NCBI RefSeq assembly: GCF_018279705.1 | Contig: NZ_CP036498.1 | Location: 4,853,001-4,917,000 of the forward strand | DNA length: 64,000 nucleotides | Direction: 5' to 3' | DNA from: Tardiphaga alba | GTDB lineage: Bacteria > Pseudomonadota > Alphaproteobacteria > Rhizobiales > Xanthobacteraceae | Part shown: piece after piece, positions 55,296-64,000 of the stretch | Layout: each line of letters begins with the position of its first letter | Position numbering within the stretch: the first letter of the stretch is position 1 | The notes under the pieces: model-generated | Seen by the model: only the letters and a program-made list of their open reading frames with translations | What the model was told of the DNA's origin: nothing | The model's database searches: none | Translations under genes and position numbers: made by a program

Positions 55296-55383
55296 GGGGA
55301 GTCCTCCCGGTTTTGTTGTTGTGGCTCAACAGGCCGGGAGGGACATTAGGGGGTTAAGGGAGAAGGCGGAAGTCCTCTTGTTT

Positions 55384-55528
55384 CTTCCCTCTCCCCCTGT
55401 GGGAGAGGGTGGATGCGCGCTCCTTAGCGCGTAGACGGGTGAGGGGTGCCACAAATTCCGAGCTTTGTTGTACCCCTCATCCGTCTTCGCTTCGCGAAGC
55501 CACCTTCTCCCACAAGGGGAGAAGGAAG
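55384..55528. repeat. Palindromic repeat, CTTCCCTCTCCCC...GGGGAGAAGGAAG family, copy 4
   Basis: Outer arms CTTCCCTCTCCCCCTGTGGG and CCCACAAGGGGAGAAGGAAG; inner arms GACGGGTGAGGGGTGCCACA and GTACCCCTCATCCGTC. Sits between the ABM gene and ureC. Confidence 0.88.
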
Positions 55529-55537
55529 ACAGAGTGC

Positions 55538-57250
<1,713 letters not shown>

Positions 57251-57274
57251 GCTGTCGCTCCATTGGCAGGAGTG

Positions 57275-57371
57275 TCCCCTCCCCCTTGTGGGGAGGGTCA
57301 GGGTGGGGGTAGCCACAAACGCCGGGGCTTGGGGTTACCCCCACCCCAGCCCTCCCCACAAGGGGGAGGGA
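57275..57371. repeat. Palindromic repeat, TCCCCTCCCCC...GGGGGAGGGA family, copy 5
   Basis: Outer arms TCCCCTCCCCCTTGTGGGGA and CCCTCCCCACAAGGGGGAGG; inner arms GGGTGGGGGTA and TACCCCCACCCC. Fills the ureB-ureC gap of the urease operon. Confidence 0.9.
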
Positions 57372-57398
57372 GCGCAACGTCCATCGCCAAGACCACGG

Positions 57399-57704
57399 TT
57401 ACAGCTTCCCCATCACGTCGCCGCGAAAACCGTAGACCGTGCGCTTGCCGGCGAGTTCGACTAGTTGCACGTCGCGGGTCTGGCCGGGCTCGAAGCGCAC
57501 CGCCGTCCCTGCGGCAATATCGAGGCGCATGCCGCGGGCTTTCTTGCGGTCGAATTTCAGCGCCGGATTGGTCTCGGCGAAATGGTAGTGCGAACCAACC
57601 TGGATCGGCCGGTCGCCATTGTTTGAGACGGAGAGCGTGACCGCCTTGCGACCTGCATTGAGCTCGATCTCGCCGTCCTGAATGAACATCTCGCCGGGGA
57701 TCAT
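57399..57704 (-). CDS. ureB: Urease subunit beta
   Basis: 101 residues starting [18 protein letters not shown] with [13 protein letters not shown] and [10 protein letters not shown] at the end, matching urease beta subunits. ATG 57704 is in frame inside a longer shadow. Structural partner of UreA and UreC. Confidence 0.96.
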   Translation of the reverse strand: MIPGEMFIQDGEIELNAGRKAVTLSVSNNGDRPIQVGSHYHFAETNPALKFDRKKARGMRLDIAAGTAVRFEPGQTRDVQLVELAGKRTVYGFRGDVMGKL

Positions 57705-57724
57705 AGAAACCTCGCGTTTTCCCG

Positions 57725-57812
57725 CCGTCATGGCCGGGCTTGTCCCGGCCATCCACGTCTTGGGCGCCGGAAGAGAAGACGTGAATGCCCGGCACAAGGC
57801 CGGGCATGACGG
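57725..57812. repeat. Palindromic repeat CCGTCATGGCCGGGC...GCCGGGCATGACGG
   Basis: Outer arms as named, inner arms ACGTCTT/AGAAGACGT. Lies between ureA and ureB, starting 5 bases past the ureA stop and ending about 20 bases before the ureB start. Confidence 0.88.
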
Positions 57813-57816
57813 AGTG

Positions 57817-58119
57817 TTAGCGAATGGGTTCGTGGACGGTGACGAGCTTCGTCCCATCGGGGAACGTCGCTTCCACCTGGATGTCGTGGATCATTTCCGC
57901 GATCCCATCCATGCATTGCGCGCGGGTTATGACTTCGGCGCCGGCCTTCATCAATTCAGCGACCGTGCGGCCATCACGCGCGCCTTCGACGATGAAATCG
58001 GAAATGATCGCGATCGCTTCGGGATGGTTGAGCTTGACGCCGCGCTCCAGCCGGCGGCGCGCCACCATGGCGGCCATGGAAATGAGAAGCTTGTCTTTCT
58101 CGCGAGGGGACAGGTTCAT
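57817..58119 (-). CDS. ureA: Urease subunit gamma
   Basis: 100 residues: [40 protein letters not shown], and VTVHEPIR at the end. Typical gamma subunit. ATG 58119 follows AGGA. The longer open frame upstream is shadow. UreD ends 17 bases upstream. Confidence 0.96.
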   Translation of the reverse strand: MNLSPREKDKLLISMAAMVARRRLERGVKLNHPEAIAIISDFIVEGARDGRTVAELMKAGAEVITRAQCMDGIAEMIHDIQVEATFPDGTKLVTVHEPIR

Positions 58120-58136
58120 CGCAGTTTCCTGATTGT

Positions 58137-58964
58137 TTAGTTCAGCCACATGCGCGGCAGCATCGCACCCGATTGCGACAGCAGCGCCATCATGTCGGCC
58201 CGCAATTTGGCGGCATCTTGCGCACAGATGCGTGCCATTGCAAATCCGTTCCACAGGGACACACCGACTTCCGTACCAGCCTGCTCTGCGACCGAACGCA
58301 GCCGCTCAAGCAATGCCTCATCGCCGGGCACGATCAGTGCCGTGGCGATGGCGAGGCCGCCATTGGCGATTGCGGGTTTTGCGAGTTTCGCGCCGATGTC
58401 GCCATCGAGGCGCACATTCTCGGCGAAAACCAGCCGGCCGCCCCGGCGCAGGCGCCAGCGGTCGATGAAGGAGCCGGTTCGCATCGCCTCGCCCATGGCG
58501 GTGCGGCCGAACACAACGATCTCGCAGAGGACCAACGATGCGGTGTCGGCGAGATCGATATCGATGCTGCGCGCGGTGCGGGCCTGATCGAACAGGATGG
58601 TCTCCTGCGGCAGCCAGCTCAGATGTGCGCCGGCTCTCGCACTGAGCGAGATGTTGATCTCGGCTGCGGGACCATGGGAGCGATAAACTTTTTCGGCCGC
58701 AGCCGTGGACATGGTGAGGCGCGTGCCCTCGCCTGCCTGGATGTCGATGTCGAAACGATCGCCGCCCGCAGCGCCGCCAGCGGTGTTGACGAACATCGCG
58801 GTCAAGCCGTCATCCTCCGGCGACGGAAAGCGGACGCGGAGCGAGCCGGATTCGTGAAGCTGCCGCCGGCGGGTCTTCCCGTCGATCAGATGCACGTCGA
58901 ACGCCACCGCGCCACGGGCACGGTTGGCGGCAAAACTCGCGGATGAGGCGAGAGCGTCTGGCAT
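58137..58964 (-). CDS. ureD: Urease accessory protein UreD
   Basis: 275 residues: [55 protein letters not shown] and [16 protein letters not shown]. UreD binds the apo-urease and recruits UreF and UreG. ATG 58964 with GGAG close upstream; GTG 58970 is possible. It lies 20 bases after urtE, so importer and enzyme genes are in one transcription unit. Confidence 0.94.
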   Translation of the reverse strand: MPDALASSASFAANRARGAVAFDVHLIDGKTRRRQLHESGSLRVRFPSPEDDGLTAMFVNTAGGAAGGDRFDIDIQAGEGTRLTMSTAAAEKVYRSHGPAAEINISLSARAGAHLSWLPQETILFDQARTARSIDIDLADTASLVLCEIVVFGRTAMGEAMRTGSFIDRWRLRRGGRLVFAENVRLDGDIGAKLAKPAIANGGLAIATALIVPGDEALLERLRSVAEQAGTEVGVSLWNGFAMARICAQDAAKLRADMMALLSQSGAMLPRMWLN

Positions 58965-58984
58965 CGGCACTCCGAAGATACGCC

Positions 58985-59680
58985 TTACAGCGCCATCTGG
59001 CGGCTGATCTCGGCGGGATCGAGATTGGCGCGGTCGCAGCTGTATTTTACTGCGCCGCGATCCATCACCGCGAAATTGTCGCCGAGTTCGCAGGCGAAGT
59101 CGAGATATTGCTCCACCAGCACGATGGCGATCGTGCCGAGCGAGCGCAGATAGGTGATGGCGCGGCCGATATCCTTGATGATCGAGGGCTGAATGCCTTC
59201 GGTAGGCTCGTCGAGCAGCAGGAGCTTTGGTCGCATGACCAGCGCGCGGCCGATGGCGAGCTGCTGCTGCTGGCCGCCGGAGAGATCACCACCGCGGCGG
59301 CCGAGCATGGATTGCAGCACCGGGAAGAGCGAGAACACGTCATCCGGAATGCTACGATCCGCGCGCTTCAGCGGCGCATAGCCGGTCTTGAGATTTTCCT
59401 CGACGGTGAGCAGCGGAAAAATCTCACGGCCTTGCGGGACGAAACCGATGCCGCGGCGGGCGCGTTCGAACGGTTTCAGCTTCGAGATATCCCGCCCATC
59501 GAAGGTGATGGAGCCGCCGGAGATCGCCTGCTGGCCAACCATGGCACGCAGCAGCGACGTCTTGCCGACGCCGTTGCGACCGAGCACGCAGGTGACTTTG
59601 CCGGGCTCCGCCGCCACGGTGACGCCGCGCAGCGCCTGGGCGGCACCGTAGTGAAGGCTGATATTGTCCACGTTCAGCAT
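58985..59680 (-). CDS. urtE: Urea ABC transporter ATPase UrtE
   Basis: 231 residues of the LivF class: Walker A GRNGVGKTSLLRAM, signature LSGGQQQQLAIGRAL, Walker B LLLLDEPTEGIQ. Together with UrtD it energises urea import. Begins 3 bases after the urtD stop. Confidence 0.95.
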   Translation of the reverse strand: MLNVDNISLHYGAAQALRGVTVAAEPGKVTCVLGRNGVGKTSLLRAMVGQQAISGGSITFDGRDISKLKPFERARRGIGFVPQGREIFPLLTVEENLKTGYAPLKRADRSIPDDVFSLFPVLQSMLGRRGGDLSGGQQQQLAIGRALVMRPKLLLLDEPTEGIQPSIIKDIGRAITYLRSLGTIAIVLVEQYLDFACELGDNFAVMDRGAVKYSCDRANLDPAEISRQMAL

Positions 59681-59683
59681 AGG

Positions 59684-60502
59684 TCAGCGCCCCAGATACA
59701 CTTCCACGACCCGCTCATTGGTCGAGACATCGTCGATAGTCCCTTCGGCCAGCACCGTGCCTTCATGCAGACACGTCACCTTGACGCCGAGTTCGCGCAC
59801 GAAGGTCATGTCGTGCTCGACCACCATCACGGTCTTGTTGTCACGATTGATCGCCTTGAGGAGTTCGGCGGTCTGATGGGTTTCCACATCAGTCATCCCC
59901 GCCACCGGCTCGTCCACCAACAGCACCTTCGGGTCCTGTGCCAGCAGCATGCCGATCTCCAGCCATTGCTTCTGGCCGTGGGAGAGATTGCCAGCGAGAC
60001 GGTCACGGGCATCGGTGAGACGGATCGTCTCCAGCACCCTGTCGATGCGCTCGGCCTCATTGCGGCTTCCGCGCCAGAACAATGTGCCACGGACGCTGTG
60101 ATCGACATTCAGCGCCAGCAGGAGATTGTCCTGAATGGTCTGGCTCTCGAACACCGTGGGTTTCTGGAATTTGCGGCCGATGCCGAGTTTGGCGATTTCG
60201 GTTTCATCCAGCAGCGTGAGATCGTGACGTCCGTCGAAGTAGACGTCGCCTTCGTCCGGCTTGGTCTTGCCGGTGATGATGTCCATCATCGTGGTCTTGC
60301 CGGCGCCATTGGGGCCGATGATGGCGCGCATCTCGCCGGGGGCGAGCACCATCGAGAGATTATTGATGGCGTGGAAGCCGTCGAACGAGACGTGGACGCC
60401 ATCGAGATAGAGCTGCGCCGAGGTGATGCGCTTTTGGCGTGCCTCGGCTTCGCGGGCGGCGACCTGCGGATCGACCGCGGTGAGTTCGGCGGACACCATC
60501 AT
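59684..60502 (-). CDS. urtD: Urea ABC transporter ATPase UrtD
   Basis: 272 residues of the LivG class: Walker A GPNGAGKTTMMDII, signature LSHGQKQWLEIGM, Walker B KVLLVDEPVAGM. ATG 60502 overlaps the urtC stop by 4 bases. An extra about 30-residue N-terminal stretch precedes the ATPase core. Confidence 0.95.
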   Translation of the reverse strand: MMVSAELTAVDPQVAAREAEARQKRITSAQLYLDGVHVSFDGFHAINNLSMVLAPGEMRAIIGPNGAGKTTMMDIITGKTKPDEGDVYFDGRHDLTLLDETEIAKLGIGRKFQKPTVFESQTIQDNLLLALNVDHSVRGTLFWRGSRNEAERIDRVLETIRLTDARDRLAGNLSHGQKQWLEIGMLLAQDPKVLLVDEPVAGMTDVETHQTAELLKAINRDNKTVMVVEHDMTFVRELGVKVTCLHEGTVLAEGTIDDVSTNERVVEVYLGR

Positions 60503-61668
60503 GCCTTCTCCAGCTCGGGTTTGATGACGCCGTCTTCCATCGCCGCGCTATCGGCATTGGCGGCGTCGCGGGCCTTGCGGCCCTCCTGCCAGGCATGGAT
60601 GGTGCCGATGATGCCCTTGGGCAGCAGCAGCGTCACCAGGATGAACAGCGCGCCGAGCATGAACAACCAGTAAGGCGCCAGCGCGCCTGAGGTGAAGAAC
60701 GTCTTGGCATAGTTCACCACGACAGCACCAAGTGCCGCGCCAACCAGCGTGCCGCGGCCACCGACGGCGACCCAGATCACGGCCTCAATGGAATTGCCCG
60801 GCGCGAATTCGCCGGGATTGATGATGCCGACCTGCGGCACATAGAGCGCTCCCGCGACGCCGGCCATGCAGGCCGATAGCGTGAACACGAACAGCTTGTA
60901 GGATTCGACGCGGTAGCCGAGGAAGCGCGTCCGCGATTCCGCATCGCGCACAGCGATCAGCACCTTGCCGAGTTTCGAGGTGACAATGGCGCGGCACAGG
61001 ACGAAAGCGAGGATCAGGGCGAGGCAACTCGCCACGAATAGTGCCGCGCGGGTGCCGTCGCTCTGGATGTTGAAGCCAAGGATGTCCTTGAAATCGGTCA
61101 GACCGTTATTGCCGCCGAAACCGAAATCGTTGCGGAAGAAGGCGAGCAGCAGCGCATAGGTCATCGCCTGGGTGATGATCGACAGATACACGCCGGTGAC
61201 GCGGGAGCGGAAGGCAAGCCAGCCGAAGGCGAAGGCCAGCAGGCCGGGCACCACCAGCACCATCAATGCGGCGAACCAGAACATGTCAAAGCCGTACCAG
61301 TACCAGGGCAGCGCCTTGTAGTTCAGGAACACCATGAAATCCGGCAGCACCGGATTGCCATAGACGCCGCGGTCGCCGATCTGGCGCATGAGGTACATGC
61401 CCATGGCATAGCCGCCGAGCGCGAAGAAGGCGCCGTGGCCGAGCGAGAGGATGCCGCAATAGCCCCAGATCAGATCGATGGAGAGCGCAAGAATGGCGTA
61501 GCAAACATATTTGCCGAACAGCGAGATCAGATAGGTGGGCACCTGCAGCGGCGAATCCGCGGGCAGCAGTAGGTTGAGCAACGGCAGTATGATGCCGATG
61601 GCGGCGACGACGAGGATGAAGATGGTCGCACTGCGATCGAGGGTGCGGGTGAGGAAATGCGGGGTCAT
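60499..61668 (-). CDS. urtC: Urea ABC transporter permease UrtC
   Basis: 389 residues with about ten helices, LivM class: DLIWGYCGILSLGHGAFFALGGYAMG is split over two segments (LIWGYCGILSLGHGAFF and FALGGYAMGMY), and GVAGALYVPQVGIINPGEF near the end. Forms the pore with UrtB. A palindromic repeat sits between it and urtB. Confidence 0.95.
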   Translation of the reverse strand: MTPHFLTRTLDRSATIFILVVAAIGIILPLLNLLLPADSPLQVPTYLISLFGKYVCYAILALSIDLIWGYCGILSLGHGAFFALGGYAMGMYLMRQIGDRGVYGNPVLPDFMVFLNYKALPWYWYGFDMFWFAALMVLVVPGLLAFAFGWLAFRSRVTGVYLSIITQAMTYALLLAFFRNDFGFGGNNGLTDFKDILGFNIQSDGTRAALFVASCLALILAFVLCRAIVTSKLGKVLIAVRDAESRTRFLGYRVESYKLFVFTLSACMAGVAGALYVPQVGIINPGEFAPGNSIEAVIWVAVGGRGTLVGAALGAVVVNYAKTFFTSGALAPYWLFMLGALFILVTLLLPKGIIGTIHAWQEGRKARDAANADSAAMEDGVIKPELEKA

Positions 61669-61704
61669 GAGCGTGCTCCCCTGTTCGAGCCACTCACACC
61701 GAGA

Positions 61705-61804
61705 CCCTCATGGTGAGGAGGCGCTTCTTCAGCGCCGTCTCGAACCATGGGGGAGTGTGGGGCCATCCTTCGAGACGCCGCTGCGCGGCTCCTCAGGATG
61801 AGGG
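61705..61804. repeat. Palindromic repeat, CCCTCAT...ATGAGGG family, copy 3
   Basis: CCCTCATGGTGAGGAGGCGC, GCCGTCTCGAACCATGG, ..., CCATCCTTCGAGACGCCGCT, GCTCCTCAGGATGAGGG. Same family as 15637 and 40239. Lies in the urtB-urtC gap. Confidence 0.9.
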
Positions 61805-61843
61805 ATGGAGTGTGGGCGATGGCAAGCATGGTTTTCAACATCA

Positions 61844-63454
61844 TCATGCTTCGATCGCCCTGCCCTTGAGTGCGAACAGGCCACGCGGGCGCTTCTGGAT
61901 GAACAGGATGATCAGCACCAGAATGGCGATCTTGCCGAGCACGGCACCAGCGACCGGCTCCAGAAACTTGTTAGCGATGCCGAGCGAGAGAGCGCCGACC
62001 AGCGTGCCCCACAGATTGCCGACGCCGCCGAACACCACGACCATGAAACTGTCGATAATGTAGCTCTGGCCGAGATTGGGCGAGACATTGTCGATCTGCG
62101 ACAGCGCCACGCCGGCAATGCCGGCGATGCCGGAGCCGAGGCCGAAAGTGAGTGCATCCACGCGCGAGGTGGCGATTCCCATGGAGGCGGCCATACGGCG
62201 GTTCTGCGTGACGGCGCGCATCTCTAGGCCCATCGCGGTGTAGCGCAGCATGGCCAGCAGGATCACAAACACCGCCAGCGTGAAGCAGAGGATCCACAGC
62301 CGGTTATAGGTGATGGTGATCTGGCCAAGCTCGAAGGCGCCCGACATCCAGGAGGGATTGCCGACCTCGCGATTGGTCGGGCCGAACATGGTGCGCACCG
62401 CCTGCTGCAGCACCAAAGAGAGGCCCCATGTGGCGAGCAGCGTTTCCAGCGGGCGGCCGTAAAGAAAACGGATGATGGTGCGCTCGATGATGATGCCGAG
62501 AATGCCGGCGACCAGGAAGGCGAGCGGCACGGCCATCAGCAGCGAATAGTCGAACAGACCGGGATACGAGGTGCGGATGATGTCCTGCACCACGAAGGTG
62601 ACGTAAGCGCCGATCATCACCATCTCGCCATGGGCCATGTTGATGACGCCCATCACGCCAAAAGTGATGGCGAGGCCGATGGCGGCGAGCAGCAGCACCG
62701 AGCCGAGCGAGAGGCCGTACCAGGCGTTCTGGCCGATGGACCACAGGGTCTGCCGGCTGTTGATGGCGGTGATGGCACTGGCCACCGTGCGCGACAGGCC
62801 GAAGCTCATATCAGACGGCAAGCCGGTGAGCACCGCGAGCGCGTCCTGATCAGCGCGGGCCTTGATGATCGCAATCGCGGCGATCTTCTCGGCTTCGCTG
62901 GCGTCTTCCTTATAAAGGATGATGGCGGCGCGGGCTTCGGTGAAGGCCTGTTTGGCGGCCTTGTTGGTCTCCTTCTCCAGCGCGGTATCGATCACCGGCA
63001 GCATGGAGGCCTCGTGGCTCTTGAACACCGACTGCGCCGACGCGATCCGCTTGGCGGGATCGGGCGACATCAGCGTCAGGCCACCGAGGGCCGTTTCGAT
63101 ATTGCGGCGGAGGCGGTTGTTGAGGCGCACGGCAGGCGCGCTGGCGGGGACTTCAGCAACGGCGGCGCCACTGGCGGCATCGATGCTCTTGCCATCGGCG
63201 CCGGTCACAAAAACCTTCTTGCTGTCGGGATCTGCGAACAGCCGGCCTTCCTGCAGCGCGCTGATGATGGCGAAGGCCTGCGGATGACCCGATGTGGCGA
63301 TGAGGCCGATGGCTTCATCCGTATCGGAGAAATCGTCATTGGCGAATTTGGCGACGGCGTCCTCGAAAGGACCGGCCAAGGCCGGAATGGCGGTCGCGGC
63401 CAATAGCAGGCAGGCGAGCGCAATCGCGCGGCAGCGGTGCAAGAAGTCAGTCAC
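61844..63454 (-). CDS. urtB: Urea ABC transporter permease UrtB with N-terminal extension
   Basis: 536 residues. Signal-like N-terminus, then an about 200-residue periplasmic domain (GPFEDAVAKFANDDFSDTDE onward) that is standard in proteobacterial UrtB, then about eight helices of the LivH class: AAIGLAITFGVMGVINMAHG and ERTIIRFLYGRPLETLLATWG. Start is taken as GTG 63454 at the signal peptide; the longer frame would run into the hairpins that follow urtA. Confidence 0.92.
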   Translation of the reverse strand: MTDFLHRCRAIALACLLLAATAIPALAGPFEDAVAKFANDDFSDTDEAIGLIATSGHPQAFAIISALQEGRLFADPDSKKVFVTGADGKSIDAASGAAVAEVPASAPAVRLNNRLRRNIETALGGLTLMSPDPAKRIASAQSVFKSHEASMLPVIDTALEKETNKAAKQAFTEARAAIILYKEDASEAEKIAAIAIIKARADQDALAVLTGLPSDMSFGLSRTVASAITAINSRQTLWSIGQNAWYGLSLGSVLLLAAIGLAITFGVMGVINMAHGEMVMIGAYVTFVVQDIIRTSYPGLFDYSLLMAVPLAFLVAGILGIIIERTIIRFLYGRPLETLLATWGLSLVLQQAVRTMFGPTNREVGNPSWMSGAFELGQITITYNRLWILCFTLAVFVILLAMLRYTAMGLEMRAVTQNRRMAASMGIATSRVDALTFGLGSGIAGIAGVALSQIDNVSPNLGQSYIIDSFMVVVFGGVGNLWGTLVGALSLGIANKFLEPVAGAVLGKIAILVLIILFIQKRPRGLFALKGRAIEA

Positions 63455-63481
63455 AAGAAGAACCCCGGCAGAGGAAAAGGA

Positions 63482-63509
63482 GGAGAAGGCGGCGGTAACC
63501 GCCTTCTCC
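63482..63509 (-). terminator. Perfect 11-bp hairpin between urtA and urtB
   Basis: GGAGAAGGCGG and its exact complement with a six-base loop, followed on the minus strand by a pyrimidine-rich TCCTTTTCC. Probably a partial terminator or mRNA stabiliser separating the abundant binding protein from the permease genes. Confidence 0.6.
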
Positions 63510-63529
63510 AAGTCTCGGGAGGAAAACGT

Positions 63530-63554
63530 GTCGTCATTGCGAGGCAATGACGAC
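63530..63554. repeat. Perfect 11-bp palindrome GTCGTCATTGC-GAG-GCAATGACGAC
   Basis: Seven bases after the urtA stop codon on the minus strand. It resembles the outer arms of the repeat at 54909-54990 joined directly, perhaps a deleted copy. Confidence 0.75.
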
Positions 63555-63561
63555 TACAAAC

Positions 63562-64000
63562 TTACGAACCCTGACCGCCGCACTTGTTGGTCTTGGTGTT
63601 GTAGTTGCCGCACTTCTTGCCGACCCAGTCGCCGATCAGGTCCTTGGAGCCATCGAGCTCCTTCGACCAGGCATCGCCGGCCACCAGCGCCGGGGTCTTC
63701 CAGACCACGTCGAACTGACCATTGCCCTTGATCTCGCCGATGAAGACCGGCTTGGTGATGTGGTGGTTCGGCAGCATCTTCGAGGTACCACCGGTGAGGT
63801 TCTTGGCCTCGATGCCCGGCAGCGCGTCGATCACCTTGTCGGCTTCGATGGACTTGGCCTTCTCGACCGCCTTCACCCACATGTTGAAGCCGATCACGGT
63901 GGCTTCCATCGGGTCGTTGGTCACGCGCTTCGGATTCTTGGTGAAGGCCTGCCAGGCCTTGATGAACTTCTCGTTCTCCGGATCCTTGATGGACTGGAAG
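63562..64000 (-). CDS. urtA: Urea ABC transporter substrate-binding protein UrtA, N-terminal part outside window
   Basis: C-terminal about 145 residues, continuous to the window end in frame: FQSIKDPENEKFIKAWQAF, DPMEATVIGFNMWVKAVEKA, GGTSKMLPNHHITKPVFIGE and a C-terminus with two Cys (KKCGNYN and NKCGGQG). These match UrtA/AmiC-type binding proteins. Identity is supported by urtBCDE and the urease genes downstream. The short frame starting at GTG 63924 is only the tail of this gene. Confidence 0.93.
   Translation of the reverse strand, partial: FQSIKDPENEKFIKAWQAFTKNPKRVTNDPMEATVIGFNMWVKAVEKAKSIEADKVIDALPGIEAKNLTGGTSKMLPNHHITKPVFIGEIKGNGQFDVVWKTPALVAGDAWSKELDGSKDLIGDWVGKKCGNYNTKTNKCGGQGS

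Noticed and set aside
58943..60673. 576-residue plus-strand open frame
   Set aside because: Antisense to urtE and urtD.

Overview
The window is a gene-dense, high-GC stretch of core chromosome from an alphaproteobacterium of the order Hyphomicrobiales, most probably the Bradyrhizobium / Rhodopseudomonas / Afipia group (Nitrobacteraceae). Pointers are the PhyR-NepR-EcfG general stress locus, an RcdA-type CtrA-proteolysis adaptor, the DUF1192, DUF2865 and DUF934/DUF2849 proteins, an EcfG-type promoter set, and several families of short palindromic repeats of the kind scattered through these genomes. I see no phage, insertion sequence, CRISPR array, rRNA or tRNA. The assignment rests on recognised protein families, not on a database search.

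Layout. 0-5.2 kb: end of an inositol-monophosphatase gene (suhB-like) and a two-gene RND efflux pump. 5.4-7.3 kb: a coupled pair, a CFA-synthase/coclaurine-N-methyltransferase-like enzyme and a DUF1295 reductase-like membrane protein. 7.4-10 kb: a MotA/TolQ-like channel, an OmpA/MotB-like partner and an acetyltransferase. 10.1-17.2 kb: ABC exporter, ribosomal protein L31, MipA-like porin, acyltransferase, RcdA, a possible small RNA, DUF1192 protein, quinone oxidoreductase. 17.2-26.6 kb: large GGDEF-EAL sensor, YqgE/AlgH, DsbD-N domain protein, polysaccharide flippase, a ParDE-like toxin-antitoxin pair, 3-hydroxybutyrate dehydrogenase with a patatin-like phospholipase, CAP-domain lipoprotein. 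26.8-37.9 kb: a sulfur assimilation block, with a complete sulfate importer (sbp-cysT-cysW-cysA), siroheme synthase, sulfite reductase and two accessory proteins, then a second importer without its own ATPase. 38-43 kb: malate synthase G, a tiny membrane protein, a chemoreceptor.

43-52.7 kb is a stress and envelope block: DUF2865 protein, L,D-transpeptidase, AI-2E family protein, DUF883 protein, small membrane proteins, a Bug-type solute-binding protein, then phyR facing nepR-ecfG and a divergent HWE-type histidine kinase. GGAAC-N16/17-NGTT motifs, the known EcfG promoter form, stand before at least four genes in and near this block, suggesting they belong to the stress regulon encoded beside them.

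52.8-64 kb is one long leftward cluster for urea use: urtA (partial), urtBCDE (urea ABC importer), ureD, ureA, ureB, ureC, a small antibiotic-biosynthesis-monooxygenase-fold protein, ureE with a very His-rich tail, ureF and ureG. Urea is imported by Urt, hydrolysed by UreABC, and UreDEFG load nickel. Palindromic repeats of several unrelated families sit in many of the gaps of this cluster.

The most interesting items are the predicted EcfG regulon, a terminator-like hairpin whose T-tract runs directly into a start codon, the methyltransferase/DUF1295 pair, the stand-alone MotA-like/OmpA-like pair, the kinase with an altered N-box, and the structured intergenic RNA candidate. None is proven to be a new system from sequence alone.
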